From Streptomyces dengpaensis (GTDB lineage Bacteria > Actinomycetota > Actinomycetes > Streptomycetales > Streptomycetaceae), in contig NZ_CP026652.1 in NCBI RefSeq assembly GCF_002946835.1, positions 1,984,001 to 2,048,000 on the forward strand: a stretch of 64,000 nt of DNA, read 5' to 3'. The notes under the pieces are model-generated. The model made no database searches. It was given only the letters and a program-made list of their open reading frames with translations, and was not told where the DNA came from. A program made the position numbers and the translations under genes. Positions 27,497 to 36,088 of the stretch are shown one piece after another (within the stretch, counting starts at the first letter, position 1; every line of letters starts with the position of its first letter).

Positions 27497-28600
27497 TCAG
27501 GTCAGCGTGGCGGCGGCCGGGTCCCAAGAGGCGGGCATCGGCAGAGGCTTGGCGCACCGGGAGGCGACGGCCGTGAAGGCGGTGCGCTCGCCGGAGTCGG
27601 TGACGGCCGTCATCAGCTCCAGTACGTGCTGGGCGAGTTCGCCCGACGCCCGGTGCGGCCCGTCGGCGCGGATCGCCCGGGCCATGTCGAGGACGCCCAT
27701 GCCGCGCCCCGACTGCGGCCCATCGACGGGCAGTTCGCGCCATTCCGTCTCGCCGGGTGCCCTGACGCGCAGCCGACCGCCGAAGGTGTTGGGGTCGGGC
27801 ACCGCCAGGGTGCCCTCGGTGCCGGTGATCTCGAAGAGGATGCGGCCCAGGGCCGAGTCGAAGCTGAAGGTCGACGACGCGCTGGGCCCGTCCTCGAAGT
27901 CGATCAGGGCGGTGACGTGGGTGGGCACGTCCACCGGGAAGGCCGTGCCCGCCTTGGGGCCGGAGCCGATGACGCGTTCCCGGCGTCCCGTCCGGGACAG
28001 GGCGGCCACGCGGGTGGCGGGGCCGAGGAGGGCGACGAGCGTGGTGAGGTAGTACGGCCCGAGGTCGAACAGCGGTCCCGCGCCCGGCTGGTAGAAGAAC
28101 TCCGGGTTGGGGTGCCAGAGCTCGGGGCCGCGGTTCATGACCGCGGTCATGGCCGAGACGGGGGCGCCGATGGCACCGGCGGCGAGGGCCCGCGCGGCGG
28201 ACTGGATGCCCGCGCCCAGGAACGTGTCGGGCGCGCACCCCACCCGCAGCCCGAGGTCGGAGGCCTGGGCCAGCAGCTTCTCGCCCTCGTCGCGGTCCAG
28301 GGCGAGCGGCTTCTCACCGTAGACGTGCTTGCCCGCCTTGAGCGCGGCGCTCGCGACGTCGTAGTGGGCTGCGGGGACGGTGAGGTTGACGACGATCTCG
28401 GCTTCGGGGAGGGCCAGGACCGTGTCGAGGTCTCCGGCGACCGGGACGTCGTACGCGGCGGCCTGTGCGCGGGCCCGTTCGACATCGATGTCGGCGATGC
28501 CGAGCACCTTCACGTCCGGGAAGGTGGAGAGGTTCGTGAGGTACTGGTCGCTGATGACTCCCGCGCCGACGATCGCGACGCCCAGGGGTCCGAGGCTCAT
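27497..28600 (-). CDS. Gfo/Idh/MocA-family NAD(P)-dependent sugar oxidoreductase
   Basis: 367 residues. The Rossmann fold starts at VAIVGAGVISDQYLTNL, the second strand ends in ADIDVERA (Asp suggests NAD preference), and the signature GKHVYGEKPLALDRDEGEKL contains the EKP motif with its catalytic Lys. The C-terminal domain has the PLFDLGPYYLTTLVALLG helix with the family's G-x-Y. It should oxidise or reduce a sugar or cyclitol. Its ATG overlaps the stop of the upstream TIM-barrel gene by 4 bases, so the two are translated together and probably act on the same sugar. Typical pairs degrade inositols or uncommon sugars. The transposase remnant lies just downstream. Confidence 0.9.
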   Translation of the reverse strand: MSLGPLGVAIVGAGVISDQYLTNLSTFPDVKVLGIADIDVERARAQAAAYDVPVAGDLDTVLALPEAEIVVNLTVPAAHYDVASAALKAGKHVYGEKPLALDRDEGEKLLAQASDLGLRVGCAPDTFLGAGIQSAARALAAGAIGAPVSAMTAVMNRGPELWHPNPEFFYQPGAGPLFDLGPYYLTTLVALLGPATRVAALSRTGRRERVIGSGPKAGTAFPVDVPTHVTALIDFEDGPSASSTFSFDSALGRILFEITGTEGTLAVPDPNTFGGRLRVRAPGETEWRELPVDGPQSGRGMGVLDMARAIRADGPHRASGELAQHVLELMTAVTDSGERTAFTAVASRCAKPLPMPASWDPAAATLT

Positions 28601-29352
28601 TCCGTCTCCAGCGGGTCGAGGGACGTGAGGTAGGCGTGGCTTTCGGCGAGCGCCGTCATCATGTCGCCGGCACAGGAGTCGAGTTCGACGACGGGCTGGG
28701 CGTGTGGGGCGGCGGCGAGGATCCGCGGCACGGGCATCCGGCCCTGGCCGACGGCGGTGTGCGGCTCGCCCTTGAGGACCGGCCCGTCCTTGATGTGCAG
28801 GGCGTGGACGCGCTCGCCGAGCCGCCGCAGCACGCTGACGACGTCGGCGCCGCCCACCGCGGCCCAGTAGGTGTCGATCTCCAGGAAGACCTCGGGGGCG
28901 AGCTGCTCGGCGAGGACTTCGAGGGCGTGCCGTCCTTCGATCCGGGGCTCGAGCTCCCACCAGTGGTTGTGGTATCCGATCCGCAGGCCGTGCGGTGCGG
29001 CCTGTTCGGCGAGGCGGTTGAGGGTGCCGGCCGCGCGGGCCAGGCCTTCGCGCGTGGTGAAGTCCTCGTGCGGGATTCCGGCGGGGACGATGAGGTGGTC
29101 GGTGCCGAGGATCCTGGCCGCGGCGAAGATCTCCGGGACGGCTCGGGGGTCGAGGAGGGCGCCGCAGTGGGCGCCGGATATCGTCAGGCCGAGGTCGTCG
29201 GCGAGGGCGCGGAATCCTTCGGGGTCGTCCTGTGGCCGGTACGGTTCGACGGCGCCGTATCCGATCCCGGCGAGGCGTCGCAGCGTGCGGTCCCGGTCGT
29301 CGGCCAACTCTTCTCGCAGCGTGTAGAGCTGCACGGACAGCGGGAGGGGCAC
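28597..29352 (-). CDS. Xylose isomerase-like TIM-barrel sugar epimerase/isomerase
   Basis: 251 residues from GTG 29352. Features of the AP-endonuclease-2/IolE fold: opening SVQLYTLREEL, then HCGALLDP, LIVPAGIPHE, GIGYHNH-type strand (LRIGYHNHWWEL), the metal-binding EIDTYWAAVGG, HIKDGP and a final VVELDSC with a metal-ligand Glu. It should isomerise or epimerise a keto-sugar, feeding or receiving the product of the coupled oxidoreductase. It is the first gene of the two-gene unit and lies downstream of a LacI-type half-symmetric site. Confidence 0.88.
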   Translation of the reverse strand: MPLPLSVQLYTLREELADDRDRTLRRLAGIGYGAVEPYRPQDDPEGFRALADDLGLTISGAHCGALLDPRAVPEIFAAARILGTDHLIVPAGIPHEDFTTREGLARAAGTLNRLAEQAAPHGLRIGYHNHWWELEPRIEGRHALEVLAEQLAPEVFLEIDTYWAAVGGADVVSVLRRLGERVHALHIKDGPVLKGEPHTAVGQGRMPVPRILAAAPHAQPVVELDSCAGDMMTALAESHAYLTSLDPLETE

Positions 29353-29386
29353 GGGGTGGTCTCCTCTGTCTTCGGCTGAAGAGGAC

Positions 29387-29402
29387 GATAAGAGCGCTTA
29401 CA
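29387..29402 (-). promoter_or_regulatory. LacI-type operator-like site upstream of the sugar gene pair
   Basis: On the minus strand the sequence TGTAAGCGCTCTTATC matches most of a LacI-family operator (TGTAAGCGCTTACA) with one interruption after the central AGCGCT. It lies 35-50 bp upstream of the isomerase start, where a repressor of a sugar-catabolic operon would bind. It resembles the array at 3196-3238. Confidence 0.45.
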
Positions 29403-29573
29403 TGACGTTGACAACAGCCGGGATCCGGCCATGACCGAGGCGGGGTGGATAGTTGGGTACCGGGCCTCGGCGCCGGGCCGCGTGGTGCGGCGCCGCTGCG
29501 CTCATGCCGTCCGCACCGTGAACGCCGCGCGGCGTACGCGCAGCACCGTACGCCCGCCCCGGCGACCAGCCCC

Positions 29574-29608
29574 CGCATCACGCATCACGCATCCCGCATC
29601 CCGCATCC
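29574..29608. repeat. Five tandem heptamers CGCATCM upstream of the methyltransferase
   Basis: The heptamer CGCATCA occurs twice and CGCATCC three times without gaps, ending 12 bp before the annotated methyltransferase ATG. It occupies the place of the ribosome site and may be why no good Shine-Dalgarno sequence is visible there. Confidence 0.8.
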
Positions 29609-29620
29609 CGCGCATGCGAC

Positions 29621-30379
29621 ATGGGCATCCTGTCCTTCGTGGCGACCTATGACAGCATCGGCGGGACTTACAGCTCCACCCGACGACCGGATCCCCGGAT
29701 CGCTGCCCGGATCCACAAGGCACTGGGCGATGCTGCAACGGTGATCAATGTAGGCGCCGGCGCCGGTTCATACGAGCCGCCGCAAACCGTGCTGGCAGTC
29801 GAACCCAGCTCGGTGATGATCGCCCAGCGTCCGGCGGGCTCTGCGCGGGCCATGCAGGCCTCCGCGGAGTCGATCCCACTCGCTGACGACTCGGCCGACG
29901 CGGCGATGGCCCTCCTGACCGTGCACCACTGGACGGACCTGGAAGCCGGCATCGGAGAACTACTCCGGATCGCCCGCCGACGCGTCGTGATCCTCACCTG
30001 GGACCAGGTCGCCTTCCGCAGGTTCTGGCTGGTGCACGACTACCTGCCCGAGGCGGCAACGTTCGACGACACCCGGGCCATCGCCATCGACCGGCTGGCC
30101 GCGCTCCTGGGAGGCGCCCGCATCGAGACGGTACCGATCCCGCATGACTGCACGGACGGTTTCGGCGCCGCTTTCTGGCGTCGGCCCGACGCCTACCTCG
30201 ATCCGCAAGTACGGGCCGGTATTTCGATGCTCGCCCAGACCGGCGAGGAGGTCCTCCGCCCGGGCCTGGCGCGGCTGTCCGACGACCTGTCCTCCGGCCT
30301 CTGGTACGAACGCCACGCCGACCTGCTCGCCCGCGGCACACTCGATGCCGGCTACCGGCTCCTCGTAGCCGACCTGTAG
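29621..30379 (+). CDS. Class I SAM-dependent methyltransferase
   Basis: 252 residues from ATG 29621; the family usually begins at the next potential start, GTG 29639 (VATYDSIGGTYSSTRRPDPR), so either may be used. The SAM-binding motif I is VINVGAGAGSYEPP (~40-53), the acidic residue ending strand 2 is in LAVEPSS, and the motif II/III region reads DSADAAMALLTVHHWTDLE. The layout is that of the ubiquinone/Methyltransf_11 group, with small-molecule substrates. The C-terminal FGAAFWRRPDAYLDP block recurs in many actinobacterial members. It stands alone: the isomerase gene is divergent and the heme oxygenase gene converges on it. Confidence 0.88.
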   Translation: MGILSFVATYDSIGGTYSSTRRPDPRIAARIHKALGDAATVINVGAGAGSYEPPQTVLAVEPSSVMIAQRPAGSARAMQASAESIPLADDSADAAMALLTVHHWTDLEAGIGELLRIARRRVVILTWDQVAFRRFWLVHDYLPEAATFDDTRAIAIDRLAALLGGARIETVPIPHDCTDGFGAAFWRRPDAYLDPQVRAGISMLAQTGEEVLRPGLARLSDDLSSGLWYERHADLLARGTLDAGYRLLVADL

Positions 30380-30427
30380 GTATGTGACCTCGAGAAAGGT
30401 GCACAGCTCAGGGTGGGAAAAAGAAGT

Positions 30428-31060
30428 TCACGGGTTCGGAGCCGGCAGGCCCACGGACAGGGCCTCGGTAATCGCCGCGATGTGGTGGTAGGCCCGTTGG
30501 GCGGCGGTGATGACGCGGTCTTGCGCCTCGGGTTCGGTGAGGGCCTGGTTCATGCGGGCCGTGAAGCGCGCCCAGCGGTCGCGGTCGCCGCTGCCGTAGT
30601 AGGCCACTCCGTCCGCGGTGCGCAGCCGGTAGGCCGTGGTGACGTACGGGCGCAGTACCAGGGCGCCGAGCGTGGAGCCTTCCAGTACGTACAGGAAGCC
30701 GAGCAGGTCCTGGGGGGCGGATGCGGCGGTGCGGCGTATCTCCTGCGCGAACGCCGCCGTCTCGTCGGCCGCCCAGGGCTTCGGAGCGATGCCCGACTCG
30801 GCGAAATACCGCAGGTCGCGCTCGAGGAAGGGAAGTTTGGCCAGGTCCGCCGACCAGACCCGGGCGACGGACGGGCTTGCGGCGCACGACAGTTCGCCTT
30901 CGAGCGCCTCCAGGACCACGCGGTAGGCGGTGAGCTGCCCGACGTACCGGTCGAGCGGGAGGGTCCCGTCGGCCATCGCGGTGGCGAACCGGGTGGCTTC
31001 CAAGGCATCGTGCCAGCCCCGGGTGCCGGCCCGCAGCCGCTCGGCCACCACAGCCGTCAC
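30428..31060 (-). CDS. Biliverdin-producing heme oxygenase (BphO/PigA-like)
   Basis: 210 residues; GTG 31060 overlaps the polyprenyl synthetase stop by 4 bases (GTGA), fixing the start. The proximal heme His lies in GWHDALEATRF (~residue 17) and the distal-helix signature is LLGFLYVLEGSTLGALVLRP (~123-142), matching BphO/PigA-type enzymes rather than the HmuO/GSGG type. It should open heme to biliverdin, CO and iron in the cytoplasm using an external reductase. The tight coupling with a prenyl diphosphate synthase gene is unusual: no bacteriophytochrome or heme uptake gene is next to it. The role could be iron recycling or making a tetrapyrrole cofactor. Confidence 0.82.
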   Translation of the reverse strand: MTAVVAERLRAGTRGWHDALEATRFATAMADGTLPLDRYVGQLTAYRVVLEALEGELSCAASPSVARVWSADLAKLPFLERDLRYFAESGIAPKPWAADETAAFAQEIRRTAASAPQDLLGFLYVLEGSTLGALVLRPYVTTAYRLRTADGVAYYGSGDRDRWARFTARMNQALTEPEAQDRVITAAQRAYHHIAAITEALSVGLPAPNP

Positions 31061-32220
31061 GCGCCGCTCCGCTGCCGGACCGTCTCGTGGAGACGGTCGA
31101 TGAGGTGCCCCTTGCGCTCGATCGTCACGTCGAAGTACGCCGCGCTGCGCTCGGAGCGGCACACGCGGTGCACAGCGTCCTTGGCCGCCCGCTTCAGTTC
31201 GACCGCCTCGGCGGCGAGCGCCAGGAGCGTCTGCTCCAGCCGTGGATGGCCGAGGACGAACGACTTCAGCCTCTCGCCGGCCAGTTCGCCGGAAGCGCAC
31301 AGCGCGGGCGGCGCGGAGTCGAGGAGTTCCAGGAAGACGCGGTTGCTCAATCCGTCGAAGTCCTCGTGGGTGTTGGCCCCGCCGAGCTCGGGCACGATGT
31401 CGGTCAGGTCGTTGAACAGCTGGCTCGCCAGCCCGAGCCGGCGCATGGCGTCGTCCAGCGTGCGCCGCTCATCCGCGGCGACACGCAGAGCTGCCACCGC
31501 CGCGTCGAGCGGCATCCCGAACAGCGTCCCGGTCTTGAGCGCGGCCATCGACTCCCAGAAGTCCACCCGCGCCTCATGGGGCGCGGCCACCAGCTCGGCG
31601 CGGGTGCGCGCCGACCGCGCGGCCAGGTCGACGGCCTGGCCGGTGAAGCCGTCTGCGATCGACCGCACGAGGCCGTCCACAACGTCCGGATCGGCCGCGT
31701 GTCGCAGCGCGGCCGTGATCAACCAGGAACCGGTGTTGAGGGCCAGCGGTACGCCATGGGTGACGTGGAGCGCGGCCTCGCCGTAGCGGACGTCGCTGCC
31801 GTCCTGGATGTCGTCGAGTGCGACTGCGGCCTTCAACAGAATCCGCACCGCCACCGCCGCGCGGCGGATCGTCGCAAGATCCGCCGAGGACGCCTGGTCC
31901 CCGACCTCGTCGGGAAAGCCACGGTAGTTGCGGTACGCCCAGTACACCATCGACGGACGCAGCGGCGCCCCGTTGCCGCCGGGCGCCCCGGCAGCGGGCG
32001 GCAAGGCCTCCTGCCCCACCTTGGATCCGACCGCATCGGCGACCGGCTCGTACAACGAACGCCGCAACGCCGCGTCGTACACCGACGCCGCCGCCCCAGG
32101 GCCTCCGTGCGCCGGTGCGGCGGTCAACGAGCCGAGGAACTCCGCCAGATCGGCCTCCAGCAGCGCCGCGTCGGCTCGCACCACCGCCTCGACCCCGGTC
32201 ACACCCACCGTGGCAGTCAC
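31057..32220 (-). CDS. Polyprenyl synthetase-family protein
   Basis: 387 residues from GTG 32220, chosen because a GGAAG precedes it; an upstream ATG at 32277 adds an unconserved stretch and lacks a ribosome site. The trans-isoprenyl synthase fold is shown by PLRPSMVYWAYRNYRG, the first aspartate motif DDIQDGSDVRYG (the usual RR is RY) and the second motif in QLFNDLTDIVPE, where the first Asp is Asn. Both motifs retain enough acidic residues for Mg-diphosphate binding, but the departures suggest altered chain length or substrate. It would extend a prenyl diphosphate with isopentenyl diphosphate. Downstream the heme oxygenase gene overlaps by 4 bases, so one transcript makes both proteins. Confidence 0.82.
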   Translation of the reverse strand: MTATVGVTGVEAVVRADAALLEADLAEFLGSLTAAPAHGGPGAAASVYDAALRRSLYEPVADAVGSKVGQEALPPAAGAPGGNGAPLRPSMVYWAYRNYRGFPDEVGDQASSADLATIRRAAVAVRILLKAAVALDDIQDGSDVRYGEAALHVTHGVPLALNTGSWLITAALRHAADPDVVDGLVRSIADGFTGQAVDLAARSARTRAELVAAPHEARVDFWESMAALKTGTLFGMPLDAAVAALRVAADERRTLDDAMRRLGLASQLFNDLTDIVPELGGANTHEDFDGLSNRVFLELLDSAPPALCASGELAGERLKSFVLGHPRLEQTLLALAAEAVELKRAAKDAVHRVCRSERSAAYFDVTIERKGHLIDRLHETVRQRSGA

Positions 32221-32369
32221 CCCTACTTCCGACCATCGCCGCTCATCGGTGCACAACGCTCGACCGGGGAGAAGCATGATCGTAACTGCCGGGCTCCGCA
32301 AGGGTGTTGACGCGGAACCCGACAACTTCGTGAGCCGACGGATCCACAGGGACCCGGCGTCCCGCCCCC

Positions 32370-32777
32370 TTACTCCTCGTCCGGAGCCAAACGCAGCGAG
32401 ATCGAGTTGATGCAGTACCGCTGATCCGTGGGCGTCGGAAACCCCTCGCCCTCGAAGACGTGGCCGAGGTGGGAACCGCACCTCGCGCACTGCACCTCGG
32501 TACGCACCATCCCGTGCGAACGGTCCTCGATCAGCTCGACCGCGTCGGTGTCCTTCGGATCGAAGAAGGACGGCCAGCCGCAGTGCGACTCGAACTTCTC
32601 CTGGGAGGTAAAGAGCTCGGCGCCGCAGGCGCGACAGGAATAGACACCCTTGGTCTTGGTGTCCGTGTACTCACCGGTGAACGCCGGCTCCGTGCCCGCC
32701 TGGCGCAGGACCTTGTACTCCGCCGGGGTCAGCTCCGCGCGCCACTGCTCATCCGGCTTTTCGATGTCGTACGACAT
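32370..32777 (-). CDS. msrB: Peptide-methionine (R)-S-oxide reductase
   Basis: 135 residues from ATG 32777, a typical MsrB length. It reduces the R-epimer of methionine sulfoxide in proteins with thioredoxin. The zinc site is formed by two CxxC pairs, CRACG and CARCG; the substrate strand has FESHCGWPSFFDP with a resolving Cys, and the catalytic residue lies in the RYCINSISLRL block near the C terminus. It follows murC by 26 bp on the same strand, so the two may share a transcript. A TTG three codons upstream is a weaker alternative start. Confidence 0.96.
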   Translation of the reverse strand: MSYDIEKPDEQWRAELTPAEYKVLRQAGTEPAFTGEYTDTKTKGVYSCRACGAELFTSQEKFESHCGWPSFFDPKDTDAVELIEDRSHGMVRTEVQCARCGSHLGHVFEGEGFPTPTDQRYCINSISLRLAPDEE

Positions 32778-32803
32778 GAAGCTCAACCCCTCACAATGGA
32801 AAG

Positions 32804-34207
32804 TCAGGAAAGATACGACTGCTGCGCCAGGCGGGTCAGGATCTCGGGACCGAGATCCGTGACGTCGCCCGCGCCCATAGTGAGAACCAGATCACCGGGC
32901 CTGGTCATTCCCGCGACGACGGAGGGAACCTCGGCCTTGTCGTGGACCTGCGTCACATCCACGCCCACCGCCCGGGCCGCCTCGATGATCAGCTCGCTCG
33001 TGACGCCCGGGATCGGGTCCTCGCGGGCCGGGTAGATGTCCAGGACGACCGAGGCGTCCGCAAGGGACAGGGCCTCGCCCATCTCCTTGCCCAGCTCCTG
33101 GGTGCGGGAGAACAGGTGGGGCTGGAAGACCACGAGGATGCGGCCGGAGGCACCCGCGCGCATGGCCTCCAGGTCGGCCGTCATCTCGGTCGGGTGGTGC
33201 GCGTACGAGTCGATGACCTGGACGCCCGCCTCCTCGCCCTTCAGCTGGAGGCGGCGCTTCACGCCCGTGTAGGAGGCGAGCGCGGGGGCCAGCTCGGCCG
33301 CCGGGATACCGAGCGCCACGCCCGCCGCCAGCGCGGCGACCGCGTTGTGCGCGTAGTGACGGCCGGGGACGGAGACCGTGAAGGTCAGCTCCGAACCGTC
33401 CAGCAGGATCGTCACCTCACTCTTGAGGCCCTGCGGGACCACGGAGAGCACCCGGACGTCCGCGTCCGCCGCTTCGCCGTACGTCACCACGCGGACGTCA
33501 CAGGCCGTGACCCGGCGCGTCAGCTCGCGCGCGCCCTCGTGGTCCGCCGAGATCACCAGGGTGCCGCCCTCGGTGATGCGGTCCACGAACGTCTCGAAGG
33601 ACTCGTAGATCTCGTCCATGGACGCGTAGTTTGCGTGGTGGTCCAGCTCCACGTTCAGCACGATCGCCACCTCGGGCGCGTACTTGTGGAAGCTGCGGTC
33701 CGATTCGTCCGCCTCGGCGACGAAGATGTCACCGTCGCCGTGCCGGGCGTTCGAGCCGGGGGCGTCGAGGTCGCCGCCGATCGCGTACGAGGGGGACAGG
33801 CCCAGCGAGGACAGGGACACCGCCAGCATCGATGTCGTGGTCGTCTTGCCGTGCGTGCCCGCCACCGCGATCGGGCGCAGGTCGTCCATCAGCCGGGCGA
33901 GGGCGTCCGAACGGTGGACCACCGGGATGCCGAGTTCCGCGGCGCGGGCCAGCTCCGGGTTGTCCGCGCGGATCGCGGAGGAGACCACGACGCAGGTGGC
34001 GTCGGACGCCAGGTGGTCGGCCGCGTGGCCGATGTGCACCGTCACGCCCAGCGCGCGCAGGGCCTCGGCGGTCGCGGACTCCTTCGCGTCGCTGCCCGCG
34101 ACCTTGGCCCCGCGCTGCGCGAGGATCTTCGCGATGCCCGACATTCCGGCGCCGCCGATGCCGATGAAGTGCGGTCGGTCCATGGCGGTAGGAAGGCCGG
34201 GTGCCAT
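32804..34207 (-). CDS. murC: UDP-N-acetylmuramate--L-alanine ligase
   Basis: 467 residues from ATG 34207 with a GGGGAGA site. It attaches L-Ala to UDP-MurNAc with ATP, the first amino-acid step of peptidoglycan synthesis in the cytoplasm. Domains: UDP-binding Rossmann fold (HFIGIGGAGMSGIAKILAQRG), central ATPase with the Mur P-loop AVAGTHGKTTTTSM, the AEADESDRSF and NVELDHHANY motifs, and the C-terminal domain with DSYAHHPTEM and FQPHLFSRT. All key motifs are intact. As in other Streptomyces it is outside the dcw cluster. Upstream is a repeat-rich gap of ~390 bp. Confidence 0.97.
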   Translation of the reverse strand: MAPGLPTAMDRPHFIGIGGAGMSGIAKILAQRGAKVAGSDAKESATAEALRALGVTVHIGHAADHLASDATCVVVSSAIRADNPELARAAELGIPVVHRSDALARLMDDLRPIAVAGTHGKTTTTSMLAVSLSSLGLSPSYAIGGDLDAPGSNARHGDGDIFVAEADESDRSFHKYAPEVAIVLNVELDHHANYASMDEIYESFETFVDRITEGGTLVISADHEGARELTRRVTACDVRVVTYGEAADADVRVLSVVPQGLKSEVTILLDGSELTFTVSVPGRHYAHNAVAALAAGVALGIPAAELAPALASYTGVKRRLQLKGEEAGVQVIDSYAHHPTEMTADLEAMRAGASGRILVVFQPHLFSRTQELGKEMGEALSLADASVVLDIYPAREDPIPGVTSELIIEAARAVGVDVTQVHDKAEVPSVVAGMTRPGDLVLTMGAGDVTDLGPEILTRLAQQSYLS

Positions 34208-34293
34208 GCGTGTATCTCCCCAAGATCCGGTACGAAGGTGAGCGCGCCCCCCGAAGAGAACGCGCCCCCAGACTATTGCGTACGGCGGGCAGC

Positions 34294-34441
34294 ACCTCAC
34301 AAGGGACGCCGACGACCTCACAGGGGACGCCGACGGACGCGCCATCAAGGCGCACGGGCGGCGACGAAAGCGCCCCCGGGAGGTGCGCGTCTGCGACGGA
34401 AGCGCCCCACGAGGGGTGCGGGGCTGCGACGAAAGCCCCCC
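34294..34441. repeat. Imperfect repeats in the 393-bp gap upstream of murC
   Basis: The gap 34208-34600 holds no gene. CCTCACARGGGACGCCGACG occurs twice (about 34295 and 34316), and GCGACGRAAGCGCCCC occurs at 34361, 34393 and, slightly changed, 34426. They lie 90-230 bp upstream of murC and must contain or flank its promoter. They may be slippage products; the spacing is irregular. Confidence 0.7.
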
Positions 34442-34600
34442 AAGACGCGGGCCCGCCGCGCATGGCCGTGCCCTGCGCGGCTCCACCGCGCGGTCGCGAC
34501 CAGCCACACGTACGTGCACCCCGCGCCCCGCAGCCCCGCAGCATGCCCACCACAACCCCAACGGCGCCCACCGCCCAGCCCAGCGGCAGCGCTCACGCGC

Positions 34601-35074
34601 TCACGCCTTGCTGTGCGAGAAGAGCTTCAGCACCGGTACCCCCACCTTGTGCCGCGCTCTGGAGGCCCAGTCGCGGTGGAAGAACTCCTCCACGTAGTGG
34701 GGGTCGGTCAGCACGATGACCTCGTCGGCGTCGCTCTCGTCGACCAGTCTCTTGAGGGCGTCCAGCGGGTGGTCCTCGATGAGCCGGCCCTCGGCCTGGC
34801 TGCCGGCCGCGCGCAGGGCCACCAGCGACACATCGAGGGCCTGCTGTCCCTGTCCGGCCGCCTCCTCGCCCTCCGGGGTCTCCCGTTCGTGCGCCGCCTC
34901 GTCCAGCTCGCCGAGCGCCACGTCGTCGATGGCCCGCAGCAGCCGGTCGGCCTGGTCGCCCCGGGGCTGGAGGAGCACGTGAAAGGCGACCTCCTCGTCG
35001 CCGTGCAAGGTGGTGACGAACTCCACGTCGGCGGACGTCAGGGCCTTCTCGATCATCAATACGCTTGTGAACAC
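34601..35074 (-). CDS. USP-like small protein of unknown function
   Basis: 157 residues from GTG 35074, with GGAGGAGAAGG upstream although a little distant. The C-terminal part reads DALKRLVDESDADEVIVLTDPHYVEEFFHRDWASRARHK and then VGVPVLKLFSHSKA, the pattern of a universal-stress-protein or HUP-like alpha/beta fold where VPVLK is the last strand. The middle is acidic and Gln/Glu-rich. No nucleotide-binding GxxGxxx(G)S motif is present, so nucleotide binding is doubtful. I recall similar proteins beside murC in other streptomycetes, but no function. It is followed by murC and preceded by the reductase gene, all minus strand. Confidence 0.75.
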   Translation of the reverse strand: MFTSVLMIEKALTSADVEFVTTLHGDEEVAFHVLLQPRGDQADRLLRAIDDVALGELDEAAHERETPEGEEAAGQGQQALDVSLVALRAAGSQAEGRLIEDHPLDALKRLVDESDADEVIVLTDPHYVEEFFHRDWASRARHKVGVPVLKLFSHSKA

Positions 35075-35208
35075 GACAGGCGCCCTTCTCCTCCGTGGGC
35101 CGTTCCCAGGCCCCCTGCGGAAACCATCCTGCCCCGTAACCGCACGGGGTCTGCGAGATTTAGTGTGCCCGCCGGAAGCTAAACGGAACGGGACATTCCG
35201 CCAACTCG

Positions 35209-36051
35209 TCAGGACCGACGGTATCGGGTGTAGAGGAACCCGGCCTCCTCCAGCAGGGACACGAGTTCGAATCGCTGGGGGACCGCGATCGAGGGCCCTG
35301 AGGCGATGCGCTGCGCGTCGCCCGCGGTGAGCATCGGCGACACGGTCAGGCAGAGCTCGTCGAGCACGCCGGCCGCGACGAACTGGCCGAGCAGCCGGGG
35401 CCCGCCCTCGGTCAGCAGCCGGGTGAGCCCGCGCTCGCCGAGGGCCCGTACGGCGCGGGCGGGGTCCACCCCGCTGCCGTCCCCGGCGATCACCACCTGG
35501 GCGCCCGCCTTCTCGGCCGCCGCGATCCGGTCCGGGGGCGCCGCGGCTCCCGTCAGCACCAGCGTGGGCACCAGGGGCGAGGCGAAGAGCGGAAGCGAGA
35601 AGTCCAGGTCGAGGCTCGCCGTCACCACGGCGATGGCGGGCGCGGGGCCCTGTCCGGCGGCTTCCCGGAGCGCCACGAAGGCCTCACGCGCGCGTGCCGG
35701 ACGGTAACCCTCCTGGCGTACCGTTTCCGCGCCGACGACCACGACGTCGGCGAGGCCCCTCAGCACCCCGAAGACCCGCATGTCGGTGGCGCCGGAGATC
35801 GGCTGCGAGCGCCCCTCGTGCTGGGCGGCGCCGTCGAGCGTGGAAACCATGTTGGCGCGCAGCCAGGGCTCGCTGACCTCGGGGTAGGCGTACGCCTCCG
35901 CCAGCTCACCGAGCCCCCACTCCCGGTCCGTCACATCCGCCCCGGAAGACGTCCCGGGGGACACGCCTTCGCTGTCCGCCCCACCCGCCTCAGGGGGCCC
36001 ACCCGGGGCCTGGGCTGCTGTTTCGTAGGTCACAGGGAACAGGCGTCGCAT
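35209..36051 (-). CDS. RibD C-terminal-like pyrimidine reductase family protein
   Basis: 280 residues from ATG 36051. The dihydrofolate-reductase-like RibD_C fold is recognised from NMVSTLDGAAQHEGRSQPIS, DVVVVGAETVRQEGYRPAR (NADPH-binding region), and LLTEGGPRLLGQFVAAGVLDELCLT. It lacks the deaminase half of RibD. In riboflavin synthesis this fold reduces the ribosyl group of a pyrimidine; many stand-alone actinobacterial versions have unknown substrates. The N-terminal ~45 residues are a low-complexity Gly/Ala/Pro stretch. It is divergent from zapE with just 37 bp between start codons, so the two promoters must overlap. Confidence 0.85.
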   Translation of the reverse strand: MRRLFPVTYETAAQAPGGPPEAGGADSEGVSPGTSSGADVTDREWGLGELAEAYAYPEVSEPWLRANMVSTLDGAAQHEGRSQPISGATDMRVFGVLRGLADVVVVGAETVRQEGYRPARAREAFVALREAAGQGPAPAIAVVTASLDLDFSLPLFASPLVPTLVLTGAAAPPDRIAAAEKAGAQVVIAGDGSGVDPARAVRALGERGLTRLLTEGGPRLLGQFVAAGVLDELCLTVSPMLTAGDAQRIASGPSIAVPQRFELVSLLEEAGFLYTRYRRS

Positions 36052-36088
36052 GTCGTGCAGTGTGGCACGGCCCTTAGAGTGGGGAACT

